From NCBI GenBank assembly GCA_945903655.1, contig CAMDOY010000030.1:1-18831 (forward strand): a stretch of 18,831 bases of DNA. Reading direction: 5' to 3'. Source of the DNA: Rhizobium sp. Q54. Lineage in GTDB: Bacteria > Pseudomonadota > Alphaproteobacteria > Rhizobiales > Beijerinckiaceae. This document shows, piece by piece, positions 1 to 8,086 of the stretch. The notes beneath the pieces are model-generated. The model saw only the letters and a program-made list of their open reading frames with translations, was not told the origin of the DNA and did no database searches. Numbering within the stretch: the first letter of the stretch is position 1; every line of letters begins with the position of its first letter. The position numbers were made by a program, and so were the translations under genes.

Positions 1-25
1 ATCAAGACGCGATGCTGACGCAAGG

Positions 26-53
26 AAAAAGCCCGGACCTTTTGATCCGGGCT
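26..53 (-). terminator. Rho-independent terminator downstream of recA
   Basis: An 8-bp perfect stem (AGCCCGGA at 30-37, TCCGGGCT at 46-53) with an 8-nt loop is followed, on the minus strand, by a run of five T (26-30). It lies about 140 bases past the recA stop and is oriented to end recA transcription. The stretch between (54-195) holds no gene that I can support, only a 14-base palindrome GCGCCCCGGGGCGC at 180-193 just after the stop codon. Confidence 0.85.
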
Positions 54-195
54 GTTCTAACGGCGGGACGGGAGACTGTCGAGTGAGAACCCTTGTCGCG
101 CAACGCGGATGCTCCATTTTCGGCGGGGTCTCCGATGGCGCCGGGCGCCTGGGCTGGAAGATGGGAGCTTCCACCAGCCGCGCCCCGGGGCGCTG

Positions 196-1266
196 TTACT
201 CCGCGTCGTCCTCCGGGCCGCCATCTTCGAGGATCTTCTCGGCGATGAGGCCGGCGTTTTCGCGAATGGCCATTTCGATGCGGGCCGCCGCGTCCGGATT
301 CTGCTTCAGGAAGGCCTTGGCGTTCTCGCGGCCCTGGCCGAGGCGCTGGCTGTCATAGGAGAACCAGGCGCCGGACTTCTCGACCACACCGGCCTTGACG
401 CCGAGATCGACCAGCTCGCCCATCTTGGAGATGCCTTCGCCATACATGATGTCGAATTCCACCTGCTTGAAGGGCGGGGCGACCTTGTTCTTGACTACCT
501 TCACGCGGGTGGCGTTACCCACCACTTCCTCACGGTCCTTGATGGCGCCGGTGCGGCGAATGTCGAGGCGGACGGAGGCGTAGAACTTCAGGGCGTTGCC
601 GCCGGTCGTGGTCTCGGGCGAGCCATACATCACGCCGATCTTCATGCGGATCTGGTTGATGAAGATGACCATGGTCTTGGAGCGCGAGATCGAGGCGGTG
701 AGCTTGCGCAGGGCCTGGCTCATCAGGCGGGCCTGCAAGCCCGGCTGCACATCGCCCATTTCGCCTTCGATTTCAGCGCGGGGGGTGAGGGCCGCCACCG
801 AATCGATGACCAGCACGTCGATGGCGCCGGAGCGCACGAGGGTGTCGGTGATTTCCAGCGCCTGCTCGCCCGTGTCGGGCTGGGAGATCAGGAGATCCTC
901 CAGATTGACGCCGAGCTTGCGGGCATAGACCGGATCCAGCGCATGTTCCGCGTCCACGAAGGCGCAGACGCCGCCGCGCTTCTGGGCTTCGGCGATCACA
1001 TGCAGGGTCAGCGTGGTCTTGCCGGAGGACTCAGGTCCATAAATTTCAACGATGCGGCCGCGGGGCAAGCCGCCCACGCCCAGCGCGATGTCGAGGCCGA
1101 TGGAGCCGGTCGAGACGGTCTCGATTTCCACCGCCTGCTGGTTCTTGCCCAGCCGCATGATCGAGCCCTTGCCGAAGGCTCTTTCGATCTGTGAGAGGGC
1201 GGCGTCGAGCGCCTTTGTCTTATCCACGGAGGTTCCTTCCACAAGGCGGAGATTCGCTTGGCTCAC
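196..1266 (-). CDS. recA: RecA recombinase
   Basis: RecA is the cytoplasmic ATP-dependent strand-exchange protein of homologous recombination and the co-protease that triggers LexA self-cleavage in the SOS response. The 356-residue product shows the Walker A motif GPESSGKT (77-84), the catalytic Glu of VDAEH (E107), Walker B VLVID (151-155), and the DNA-binding L2 region beginning NQIRMKIG (204-211). Its length is normal for the family. I chose a GTG start at 1266 because AGAAGGAG lies 8 bases upstream and the protein then begins [11 protein letters not shown]. The frame stays open to 1314 but that extension has no such site. The tail is acidic ([10 protein letters not shown]), as usual. An SOS-type operator and promoter lie upstream and a terminator downstream, so it is probably transcribed alone. 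Confidence 0.98.
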   Translation of the reverse strand: MSQANLRLVEGTSVDKTKALDAALSQIERAFGKGSIMRLGKNQQAVEIETVSTGSIGLDIALGVGGLPRGRIVEIYGPESSGKTTLTLHVIAEAQKRGGVCAFVDAEHALDPVYARKLGVNLEDLLISQPDTGEQALEITDTLVRSGAIDVLVIDSVAALTPRAEIEGEMGDVQPGLQARLMSQALRKLTASISRSKTMVIFINQIRMKIGVMYGSPETTTGGNALKFYASVRLDIRRTGAIKDREEVVGNATRVKVVKNKVAPPFKQVEFDIMYGEGISKMGELVDLGVKAGVVEKSGAWFSYDSQRLGQGRENAKAFLKQNPDAAARIEMAIRENAGLIAEKILEDGGPEDDAE

Positions 1267-1335
1267 GGGTATTGCTCCTTCTGGCAGGCGCTCTGGAAAT
1301 GCGCAACGGGTCAACTCGATCTATCCAGTGGCAGA

Positions 1336-1363
1336 AGCGTACCTTGTTTGTTCTCTTTTTCAA
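1336..1363 (-). promoter_or_regulatory. Predicted recA promoter
   Basis: On the minus strand TTGAAA (1358-1363) is followed after 16 bases by TACGCT (1336-1341), giving a leader of about 65 bases before the recA GTG. The -35 hexamer directly abuts the LexA-type box at 1364-1378, an arrangement in which bound repressor would hide the promoter. The -10 element is weak, so the exact start point is uncertain. Confidence 0.5.
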
Positions 1364-1378
1364 GTTCTTTTTTTGTTC
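1364..1378 (-). promoter_or_regulatory. Alphaproteobacterial SOS box (LexA site) of recA
   Basis: The plus strand reads GTTCTTTTTTTGTTC, that is GTTC-N7-GTTC, equal to GAAC-N7-GAAC read toward recA. This direct repeat is the established LexA-binding consensus in alphaproteobacteria, unlike the palindromic E. coli box. It sits about 100 bases ahead of the recA start and next to the putative -35 element. A third GTTC half-site lies at 1350-1353, and a GAAC at 1383-1386 makes an inverted pair with the GTTC at 1375-1378. Confidence 0.85.
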
Positions 1379-1407
1379 TCGTGGAACTTTTTTCACAAGC
1401 CCTTGAT

Positions 1408-2163
1408 TCAGCTACCGTGGACGTCGCCGCCGTTTACCGCGATGACCTGTCCGTCCACGTAGGATGCGTCGTTCGAGACGAGGAAGGCCGCGACCCGCGC
1501 AATCTCGCTCGCCGCTCCAATGCGGCCCGCCAGGGTGCGTCGGCTCAACCGGCGCATGGTGTCCTCGTCAAAATGGGCGGACATGGCGGTGTCGGTGGCG
1601 CCGGGGCTGACCGCGTTCACGCGCACATGCAGAGGCGCGAAGGAGCGGGCGAGCGCGCCCACGAGGCCGATAATGGCGGACTTCGACGCCACGAAGGCCG
1701 GGCTGCTGTTGCCGGTCCCGTCCTGCCTGCTCAGATTCGTGGAGCCAGAACTCGCCAGAACGATGGACCCACCGCCAGTCTTGGCCATGCCTAGCGCCGC
1801 CGCCCTGGCGATCAGGAAGGTGCCGGCCACATTGATGGACAGAATGCGGTCGAAACTCTCGGCGGTCATCTCCTCCCAGGGCTCGACGCAATGCACGCCC
1901 GCCATATGGATGAGCCCATCCAGACGCCCGAATCGCTTGATGGTGGCCTCGACCACCGCCTGGCAGCTTGCCTCCTTCGAGACGTCCACCTGCTCCAGCA
2001 GCAGGTAATCTGCGGCGTCCTCATGGGCGTCCGCATCGTCGATGGGCCTCAGATCCGCCGCGCAGACGCGAAAGCCCTCATGCAGCAGGTGATCCACGCA
2101 GGCGCCGCCAATGCCGCCAGCCGCGCCAGTGACGAGAAAAGTCCGCTTTTTCCGGTATGGCAT
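1408..2163 (-). CDS. SDR-family oxidoreductase lacking the catalytic Tyr
   Basis: This is a 251-residue classical short-chain dehydrogenase/reductase with a Rossmann fold. Visible are the cofactor loop TGAAGGIG (12-19), Asp37 at the end of strand 2 (which usually favours NAD over NADP), the structural Asn of NVAG (111), an active-site-like ASSGS (137-141), and the PG motif in SPGATDT (187-192). The YxxxK catalytic motif reads FVASK (157-161), so the general-acid Tyr is Phe while Lys161 is kept. The usual NAG is HMAG. The serine-to-tyrosine segment is also about five residues longer than normal. I chose ATG 2163, with GAGG 8 bases upstream; an in-frame TTG at 2187 is less likely. It starts 31 bases after the cckA stop on the same strand, so co-transcription with cckA is plausible. 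Substrate unknown; it may be inactive or non-catalytic. Confidence 0.9.
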   Translation of the reverse strand: MPYRKKRTFLVTGAAGGIGGACVDHLLHEGFRVCAADLRPIDDADAHEDAADYLLLEQVDVSKEASCQAVVEATIKRFGRLDGLIHMAGVHCVEPWEEMTAESFDRILSINVAGTFLIARAAALGMAKTGGGSIVLASSGSTNLSRQDGTGNSSPAFVASKSAIIGLVGALARSFAPLHVRVNAVSPGATDTAMSAHFDEDTMRRLSRRTLAGRIGAASEIARVAAFLVSNDASYVDGQVIAVNGGDVHGS

Positions 2164-2194
2164 CTTTTGACCCTCGCGCGTCAGCAACGCGCCT

Positions 2195-4711
2195 TCAACT
2201 CAGATTTCCCTTCACGGCCTCGACGAGTTGCTTGAGCGTGAAAGGTTTCGGCAGGAAGCCGAAGTCTTCTCCGGCCGGAAGATTCTTCTGGAAGGCGTCT
2301 TCCGCATAACCGGACACGAAGATAACCTTGCATTTTATTCCGTGTTTACGCAACTCGCCAAACATAGTTGGCCCGTCCATTTCAGGCATCACCACATCCG
2401 AGACGATCAGATCTATATTGCCGTTCTCCGCCTCCACGACGTCGAGGGCCTCGCGCCCGGATGCCGCTTCCAGCACCGTATAGCCCCGGGATGACAGGGC
2501 GCGGGCTCCGAAGGCGCGCACGGCCTCCTCGTCCTCCACCAGTAGGATGGTGCCTCGTCCCGTCAGGTCGGCGGCGGGCGCCTTGACGGCCTCGATCTGG
2601 ACTGGCTCGCTGACCACGGCCGGAATATGCCGGGGCAGCAGAATCCGGAAGGTCGTGCCCTTGCCGACCACCGAATCGCACAAGATCCACCCACCGGTCT
2701 GCTTCACGATGCCATAGGCCATGGAGAGGCCGAGGCCCGTGCCCTTGCCGACCTCCTTGGTGGTGAAGAAGGGCTCGAAGATCTTTTCCTTCACATCGTC
2801 GGGAATGCCCTTGCCGGTGTCGGCGACCTCGATCAGCACATATTCGGCGGGAATGATGCTTTCTTCATTGAAGCGGGCGCAATCTGCCGGGCTGATGTTC
2901 TGGGTCCGCACCTCGATCCGTCCGCCCTCGGGCATGGCGTCGCGGGCGTTGACGACCAGGTTCACGATCACGTTCTCGAACTGGTTGAGATCGGCCATCA
3001 CCAGCCAGAGGTCACGTCCATGCTTGAGGTCCACCTCGATGGTCTCGCCCACCAGGCGGCGCAGCAGCATCTGCAGGTCCGAGAGCACATCGCCCAATTG
3101 CAGGACCTGCAGGCGCAGGGTCTGGCGCCGCGAGAAGGCCAGAAGTTGCCGCACGAGACCCGCCGCCCGGTTGGCGTTCTGCTTGATCTGCATGATGTCC
3201 TGGAAGGACGGGTCGGTCGGGCGATGGTTGGCCAGCAAGAGGTCGGAATAGCCAATGATGGCGGTCAGAACATTGTTGAAGTCATGGGCCACGCCGCCCG
3301 CCAGCTGGCCGATGGCCTGCATCTTCTGGGATTGGGCGAAGCTCTGTTGCAGGGTGCGCTGCTCGGTGGTGTCGAGGGCGTAGATGGTGGCGGCGGCGCC
3401 ATCGCCGCCATCCTCTGCGGCGGAGACGAAGAATCTTGCGGAGCTCCCGCCATCGCCGATCAGCTCTGCGTCGAGGGGGGCGATGTCCGTCACACCCCGG
3501 GTTGCGGCCTCCAGCGCCCTTTGCAGGGCGGGGCGGTCCCGCTCGGCCAGGCAATCGTAGATCGAGGTGGGGGCTTCGGCTCGGGCGCCCTTCATGGCCT
3601 CACGCGACAGGCGCACGAAGGCGGCGTTGGAGCGCAGGATCGCGCCGTCGCGGCCCAGCGCCGCTATGGCCATGGGGGTCTGGTTGAAGAAGCGGGCGAA
3701 ACGCACCTCGGCGGCCCGCAGGTTTTCGGCGGGCTCTTCGCCCGGGGCGCGGTTGAGGACGAGGGTGCGCGAGGGGCCGGGCTGGCGGTCCTGCCCGAAG
3801 GCGACGCGATGCAGCAGCCGCACCGGCAGGCTCTGGCCGTTGCGGCGCTTCAGGTCCACATCGAATTGTTCGGTCTTCACCGCGCCCGGACCGCCCGAAA
3901 CCGCCGCCACCAGCGCGGCTCCGTCCCCTGCGATGATATTGGAGAGCCTTTGGCCGCCGGAGCCGACCTGGGCGAGGTCATAATCGAGCCAGCCTGCGAG
4001 GGTGGCGTTCATATAGGTGATGTCGCCATTCACGTCGGCGGAGAAGAAGCCTGCGGGCGCGTGATCGAGGAAATCGATGGCGTGTTGCAATTCCTGAAAG
4101 ACATTTTCGTGCCGCTCGCGTTCGCGGGTCACATACGCCACTAGCCAGAGAGTCGCCCGCTGGGGGCCGGACTGGGCGAGGGGGCGCACCCGCACGCGGT
4201 ACCAGCCCACGTCCCCCGCCCCGGTCAGGGAGGGGGTGAGGCGCAGCTCCTCCGCCCCGTTCTTGCCTTCGCGTGCGGCCTGGGCGAGCCGGTAGATGGC
4301 TTCTGAAACATCCGGCGCCCCGGAAAACAGGCGCTCGACCGAGCGGATGTCCGCAGGATCGCGCGCCCCGGACATGGCCATATAGGCCTCGTTGGCGTAG
4401 ATGATCCGGTTGTCGCCCTGGGTCACGAGCAGGCCTTCGCGCCCGGTGTCGGCGATCTGCTTGGTGATGTCGTCGCGCGCGGAACGCCCGGCGATCCGCA
4501 GGAAGCCGACCGCATAGGCGAAGAGGGCGAGCACCCCCACAACCGCCAGAACCGCCAGAAGGGCGATGGTGACCCTGCCTCCCTGCTCCGGGGGCAGGAA
4601 GGCGGATGCGAGGGCCGCAGAAACGAAGACAACCGCGAAAATCAGCACCAGAGCGGGGCTGCCCGTGCGTTCGGTCCGGTCAAAAGCGCCTGTGATCGGC
4701 GTCTGGCTCAT
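2195..4711 (-). CDS. cckA: Cell-cycle hybrid histidine kinase CckA
   Basis: CckA is the membrane hybrid kinase/phosphatase that, through the phosphotransferase ChpT, controls CtrA and CpdR in alphaproteobacteria. The 838-residue product has two N-terminal membrane segments (about 20-40 and 47-71) with a very short loop between them, then PAS-like sensor regions (about 85-195, 205-320 and 335-450). The HisKA domain carries the phosphoacceptor His476 in GGVAHDFNN. The ATPase domain has N588 in [17 protein letters not shown] at 631-637 and [10 protein letters not shown] receiver domain (about 720-838) has phosphoacceptor Asp772 in [10 protein letters not shown]. Domain order and length match CckA. 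The ATG at 4711 has only a weak GGAA upstream. It is divergent from the FliO-like gene, with a CtrA box in the shared region, which suggests feedback from CtrA. The SDR gene follows closely. Confidence 0.96.
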   Translation of the reverse strand: MSQTPITGAFDRTERTGSPALVLIFAVVFVSAALASAFLPPEQGGRVTIALLAVLAVVGVLALFAYAVGFLRIAGRSARDDITKQIADTGREGLLVTQGDNRIIYANEAYMAMSGARDPADIRSVERLFSGAPDVSEAIYRLAQAAREGKNGAEELRLTPSLTGAGDVGWYRVRVRPLAQSGPQRATLWLVAYVTRERERHENVFQELQHAIDFLDHAPAGFFSADVNGDITYMNATLAGWLDYDLAQVGSGGQRLSNIIAGDGAALVAAVSGGPGAVKTEQFDVDLKRRNGQSLPVRLLHRVAFGQDRQPGPSRTLVLNRAPGEEPAENLRAAEVRFARFFNQTPMAIAALGRDGAILRSNAAFVRLSREAMKGARAEAPTSIYDCLAERDRPALQRALEAATRGVTDIAPLDAELIGDGGSSARFFVSAAEDGGDGAAATIYALDTTEQRTLQQSFAQSQKMQAIGQLAGGVAHDFNNVLTAIIGYSDLLLANHRPTDPSFQDIMQIKQNANRAAGLVRQLLAFSRRQTLRLQVLQLGDVLSDLQMLLRRLVGETIEVDLKHGRDLWLVMADLNQFENVIVNLVVNARDAMPEGGRIEVRTQNISPADCARFNEESIIPAEYVLIEVADTGKGIPDDVKEKIFEPFFTTKEVGKGTGLGLSMAYGIVKQTGGWILCDSVVGKGTTFRILLPRHIPAVVSEPVQIEAVKAPAADLTGRGTILLVEDEEAVRAFGARALSSRGYTVLEAASGREALDVVEAENGNIDLIVSDVVMPEMDGPTMFGELRKHGIKCKVIFVSGYAEDAFQKNLPAGEDFGFLPKPFTLKQLVEAVKGNLS

Positions 4712-4814
4712 GTGCTGGTTCCGTGCCTATACTGGAAGCGAGGCTTTCCCCAGCCTCGATTCGCCCGCAGAATGAGGCCGGAGCACCCGGTTTGCAATGC
4801 TCGATGGAAATCCA

Positions 4815-4830
4815 TTAACTAAACATTAAC
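4815..4830. promoter_or_regulatory. Consensus CtrA-binding box between cckA and fliO-like gene
   Basis: The plus strand reads TTAACTAAACATTAAC, an exact match to the CtrA consensus TTAA-N7-TTAAC. It is 104 bases before the cckA start and about 80 bases before the FliO-like start, inside the 200-base divergent region. A dyad ATGGA-AA-TCCAT (4804-4815) touches its left edge, and an AT-rich palindrome TATTAATA is at 4864-4871. I could not place a convincing -10 for either direction, so which gene it controls, and whether positively or negatively, is open. Confidence 0.75.
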
Positions 4831-4911
4831 CCTGATGACGCCTGTCTAGGGCCGATGTGTTAGTATTAATATTCATGGCCGCCTCGGGCGGTGCGCAGGA
4901 TGGAAGCCGCG

Positions 4912-5985
4912 ATGCAGTCCCTGTTCGACAAATTCGGCGTTACCGCGACCTATGTGCTCAGCGCGATCGTGATCGTCGTTCTTCTCCTGGTTTTGCTTTT
5001 GATCATGCGCGCCCTCTTCTCCCGGCGGGTGCGTCCGGCAGGTGGGCGGGCCCGTCAGCCGCGTCTGGGCGTGGTGGATGCTTTCGATATTGATCGGCAG
5101 CGCCAACTTGTGCTGGTGCGGCGGGACAATGTCGAACATCTCATCATGATTGGCGGCCCCAACGACGTGGTCGTGGAATCCGCCATCGTGCGCGGCGGCG
5201 AATCGCGCTCCGGCGAGGCGCGCCGTCAGGCGATTGAAGATGCGGGCGCCGCTGCAGCGCCATCTGCGGCTCCTGTTCCCGCGCCTGCGCCCGCTCCGGT
5301 TCTGGCGCCGCCTCCCGCTCCGCCCATCCCCTCGCCCCCACCTGCACCCCTGCGCTCCTCCACCCCGGCGCCTGTCGCTGCGCCCCCGCTGCGCCAACCG
5401 GTCGCTCCCCCGCCTCCCCCGCCTCCCCCACCGCCGCCGCGCCAGCCCGTGACGCCACCGCCGCAGGCGCCGGACATCGCGCCCCAGGTACGCGCGCCCA
5501 GTGAGATGGCCGCGCCAACTGCGGCTCCCGGTCCTGCCCCCGTTGCTCCGCCCAGGACGCCGCCTCGCGTGACGCCGCCTCCGCCGCTGCGGACGCCAAG
5601 CCCCCTTGCTCCGGCGCGCCCTGCGGCGGCAGCAGGCGTCGGCGCCCTAGCTCCCCGCCCATCCACGCCAGCCGCCTCAGCGCCGTCGGCGCAACCGCCC
5701 CGCGCCGATGCGGGCGCCGCCGGCGCAGCTCGGCGCTTTGAATTTGGCCGCCCCGGGCAGCGGACGGCCGCCGAACAGGCGAAAACCGATCAAGCCGCCA
5801 CCCCGACCCCGCCGGGCGAAGAGCCAGCCGCAGGCCGACCTGCTCCCGTCGCCGGGGAACCCGCCGCCGAGACGCCGGCCAAAGTCGCGGAGGCCGCCAA
5901 GCCTGCTGACAAGCCCGCCGATCCCCTGGACGCGCTGGAAGAAGAGATGGCCAAGCTGCTGGGCCGCCCACCCGGCCAAAGCTGA
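4912..5985 (+). CDS. FliO-like membrane protein with long Pro/Ala-rich tail
   Basis: This 357-residue protein has a short N-terminus, one strong membrane segment (about 10-32), a basic stop-transfer stretch, and a compact domain (about 48-92) with VDAFDIDRQRQLVLVRRD followed by EHLIMIGGPNDVVVES. That pattern is the FliO/MopB domain of the flagellar type III export apparatus. From about residue 108 to the end it is low-complexity Pro/Ala-rich sequence, including an uninterrupted run of ten prolines, ending in a short charged helix-like segment (LDALEEEMAKLLGR). Typical FliO is much shorter. I preferred ATG 4912, with GGAAG 5 bases upstream; GTG 4891 and ATG 4900 are in-frame alternatives. No other flagellar gene is in the window. 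In alphaproteobacteria such genes sit beside cckA, so a flagellar role is inferred from the domain and the CtrA site rather than proven. Confidence 0.8.
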   Translation: MQSLFDKFGVTATYVLSAIVIVVLLLVLLLIMRALFSRRVRPAGGRARQPRLGVVDAFDIDRQRQLVLVRRDNVEHLIMIGGPNDVVVESAIVRGGESRSGEARRQAIEDAGAAAAPSAAPVPAPAPAPVLAPPPAPPIPSPPPAPLRSSTPAPVAAPPLRQPVAPPPPPPPPPPPRQPVTPPPQAPDIAPQVRAPSEMAAPTAAPGPAPVAPPRTPPRVTPPPPLRTPSPLAPARPAAAAGVGALAPRPSTPAASAPSAQPPRADAGAAGAARRFEFGRPGQRTAAEQAKTDQAATPTPPGEEPAAGRPAPVAGEPAAETPAKVAEAAKPADKPADPLDALEEEMAKLLGRPPGQS

Positions 5986-6010
5986 TCACACAGGCGCGCC
6001 TTGAAAACGA

Positions 6011-6036
6011 AAACGCCGCTCCCGGGAGCGGCGTTT
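6011..6036. terminator. Bidirectional terminator between fliO-like gene and dksA
   Basis: A perfect 26-base palindrome with 13-base arms (left arm AAACGCCGCTCCC) lies between two convergent genes, 25 bases past the FliO-like stop and 46 bases past the dksA stop. On the minus strand it is followed by a T-rich stretch (TTTTCGTTTTC including its own end), so it should work well for dksA. On the plus strand only GTTT follows, so it is weaker for the FliO-like gene. Confidence 0.85.
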
Positions 6037-6082
6037 GCATGAGTGGTGCTTGAATGCGTTTCGGGCCCCGCGCTCACACGGT

Positions 6083-6505
6083 TCAATCGTCCCGATAAAC
6101 CCGCTCGCGCCGCTCGTGGCGTTCCTGCGCTTCGATGGAGAGGGTGGCTATGGGCCGAGCGGCCAGGCGCTTCAGGGAGATGGGCTCGCCCGTTTCCTCG
6201 CAATAGCCATAGGTGCCGTCATCAATGCGCGCCAGGGCCGAATCGATCTTGGAGATCAGCTTGCGCTGCCGGTCGCGGGCGCGCAATTCGATGGCGCGGT
6301 CGGTTTCCGATGAGGCGCGGTCCGCAATATCGGCGTGGTTTTCATTTTCAGCTTGCAGAGCGGCCAGGGTGTCCCGGCTTTCACGGAGAATCTGGTCTTT
6401 CCACTCCAGCAGCTTCCTGCGGAAGAATTCACGCTGACGTTCGTTCATGAACGTCTCGCTATCTGATGGCTGATAGCCTTCTTCGATCGTATCGGCCGTT
6501 GCCAT
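6083..6505 (-). CDS. dksA: RNA polymerase-binding transcription factor DksA (degenerate zinc finger)
   Basis: DksA enters the RNA polymerase secondary channel and works with ppGpp to reset rRNA and amino-acid promoter activity. The 140-residue protein has the long coiled coil (about 25-95) with the tip motif DIADRAS, giving Asp59, Asp62 and Ala64 in the places needed for action on polymerase. In the C-terminal globular domain the four metal-binding Cys positions read Cys102, Thr105, Ser123 and Ala126, so only one Cys remains and zinc cannot be held in the usual way. Single-Cys forms are known among alphaproteobacterial DksA proteins, so this is a lineage trait rather than damage. The ATG at 6505 has GGGAG about 10 bases upstream. 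A good promoter is at 6543-6571 and a terminator follows, so the gene is likely monocistronic. Confidence 0.95.
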   Translation of the reverse strand: MATADTIEEGYQPSDSETFMNERQREFFRRKLLEWKDQILRESRDTLAALQAENENHADIADRASSETDRAIELRARDRQRKLISKIDSALARIDDGTYGYCEETGEPISLKRLAARPIATLSIEAQERHERRERVYRDD

Positions 6506-6542
6506 TCCCCGTAGTCTCCCTCACTCCCTCCAGAGCGCGGCC

Positions 6543-6571
6543 CTTATAGCCTCGCCGGACGAACGTTGCAA
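6543..6571 (-). promoter_or_regulatory. Predicted dksA promoter (sigma70-type)
   Basis: On the minus strand TTGCAA (6566-6571), a 17-base spacer and TATAAG (6543-6548) lie 38 to 66 bases ahead of the dksA ATG. This predicts a short leader of about 30 bases. Both hexamers match the housekeeping consensus well for a GC-rich genome. Confidence 0.65.
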
Positions 6572-6706
6572 CTTCCTGTTACCTTCAATTCACCGCTTTC
6601 ATGACGCGCTTACGACACTGGGGCGGACCTCCGCGAGGAGGGTGGCGTTGCGGCTGAAGTGCCTGAAAAGAGGCTTTATTTTCTTTCATTGGGCCGCTTT
6701 GGCCGT

Positions 6707-6737
6707 AAAAGCGCCGCCAACCCGGGGTTGGCGGCGC
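6707..6737 (-). terminator. Rho-independent terminator of icd
   Basis: A perfect 12-bp stem (GCGCCGCCAACC at 6711-6722, GGTTGGCGGCGC at 6726-6737) with a 3-nt loop is followed on the minus strand by TTTT (6707-6710). It begins 27 bases past the icd stop codon and precedes the dksA promoter. Confidence 0.88.
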
Positions 6738-6763
6738 GGTTTGCTTCATTCCGTTGGCGCGGC

Positions 6764-7978
6764 TCAGGCCGTCATCGCCTTGCGCAGATTCTCGTCGATT
6801 TTGTCGAGGAAGGCGGTTGTGGAGAGCCATTTCTGGTCCGCGCCCACGAGAATCGCCAGATCCTTGGTCATATCGCCGGCTTCCACCGTATCGATGCAGA
6901 CCTTTTCCAGGGTCTCGGCGAAGGCCTTCAATTCCGCGTTACCGTCAAGCTTGGCGCGATGCAGCAGGCCGCGGGTCCAGGCGAAGATCGAGGCGAGGGA
7001 GTTCGTGGAGGTCTCCTTGCCCTGCTGGTGCTGGCGATAGTGACGGGTCACGGTGCCATGCGCCGCTTCCGCCTCAACCGTCATGCCATCGGGGGTCATC
7101 AGCACGGAGGTCATGAGGCCGAGCGAGCCATAGCCCTGGGCCATGGTGTCGGACTGCACGTCGCCATCATAGTTCTTGCAGGCCCAGACATAGCCGCCGG
7201 ACCACTTGAGGGCGGCCGCCACCATGTCGTCGATCAGGCGATGCTCGTAGGTGAGGCCCAGCGCCTTGAACTTGGAGGCGAATTCCGCGTCGAAGATCTC
7301 CTGGAACAGATCCTTGAAGCGACCGTCATAGGCCTTCAGGATGGTGTTCTTGGTGGAGAGATAGACCGGATACTTGCGGATCAGGCCATAGTTGAGCGAG
7401 GCGCGGGCGAAGTCGCGGATGGAATCGTCGAGATTGTACATCGACATGGCGACGCCGGCGCTCGGGAACTTGAAGACTTCCTTCTCGATCACCGTGCCGT
7501 CATCGCCCTCGAACTTGATGGTCAGGCGGCCCTTGCCGGGCACCTTGAAATCGGTGGCGCGGTACTGATCGCCATAGGCGTGGCGGCCCACGACCACCGG
7601 CTGCGTCCAGCCGGGCACCAGGCGCGGCACGTTCTTGCAGATGATGGGCTCCCGGAAGATGGTGCCGCCGAGGATATTGCGGATGGTGCCGTTGGGCGAC
7701 TTCCACATTTCCTTAAGGCCGAATTCCTTAACGCGGGCCTCATCGGGGGTGATGGTCGCGCATTTGATGGCCACGCCATACTTCTTGGTCGCTTCCGCCG
7801 AGTCGATCGTGATCTGATCGTTGGTCTCGTCGCGCTTCTCCACCGACAGATCGTAATATTTCAGATCGATGTCCAGGTAGGGATGGATCAGCTTGTCCTT
7901 GATAAGCTGCCAGATGATACGGGTCATTTCGTCGCCGTCCATTTCGACGACCGGATTTGCGACCTTGATCTTCTGCAT
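6764..7978 (-). CDS. icd: NADP-dependent isocitrate dehydrogenase (homodimeric, eukaryote-like type)
   Basis: This enzyme oxidatively decarboxylates isocitrate to 2-oxoglutarate in the TCA cycle, making NADPH. The 404-residue product belongs to the short homodimeric type shared with eukaryotic IDH1/IDH2 rather than the E. coli type. Substrate-binding residues are visible at the same numbers as in human IDH1: Ser94 and Asn96 in SPNGTIRN, Arg100, Arg109, Arg132 in [10 protein letters not shown], and Tyr139. The metal-binding segment [19 protein letters not shown] (269-287) and the NADP-binding GTVTRHYR (308-315) are intact. I chose ATG 7978 because GAGGT lies 9 bases upstream and the protein begins [18 protein letters not shown]. 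The frame is open to 8047 but that part has no homology-like content. A promoter is at 8059-8086 and a terminator follows. Confidence 0.98.
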   Translation of the reverse strand: MQKIKVANPVVEMDGDEMTRIIWQLIKDKLIHPYLDIDLKYYDLSVEKRDETNDQITIDSAEATKKYGVAIKCATITPDEARVKEFGLKEMWKSPNGTIRNILGGTIFREPIICKNVPRLVPGWTQPVVVGRHAYGDQYRATDFKVPGKGRLTIKFEGDDGTVIEKEVFKFPSAGVAMSMYNLDDSIRDFARASLNYGLIRKYPVYLSTKNTILKAYDGRFKDLFQEIFDAEFASKFKALGLTYEHRLIDDMVAAALKWSGGYVWACKNYDGDVQSDTMAQGYGSLGLMTSVLMTPDGMTVEAEAAHGTVTRHYRQHQQGKETSTNSLASIFAWTRGLLHRAKLDGNAELKAFAETLEKVCIDTVEAGDMTKDLAILVGADQKWLSTTAFLDKIDENLRKAMTA

Positions 7979-8058
7979 GGCGTTTCGACCTCGTTCCAGG
8001 GATTGTCCGCACGCGGCGTGGGGCTCCGGCGCGCGGAATCCCGCCACCGTTGGCTCGC

Positions 8059-8086
8059 CCTATAGCATTGGCGCGGCGGGTGGCAA
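8059..8086 (-). promoter_or_regulatory. Predicted icd promoter
   Basis: On the minus strand TTGCCA (8081-8086) and TATAGG (8059-8064) are separated by 16 bases, about 80 to 110 bases before the icd ATG. The element layout resembles the dksA promoter found nearby. Confidence 0.5.

Noticed and set aside
109..1194. Plus-strand open frame of 361 codons opposite recA
   Set aside because: Antisense shadow of recA with no ribosome site or recognisable domain.
2627..4144. Plus-strand open frame of 505 codons opposite cckA
   Set aside because: It is the antisense shadow of cckA, produced by high GC and codon bias. The translation is His/Gly/Ala-rich without domain motifs and the minus-strand frame is unmistakably CckA.
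6659..8065. Plus-strand open frame of 468 codons opposite icd
   Set aside because: Antisense shadow of icd. It also runs through the icd terminator and promoter, and has no family features.
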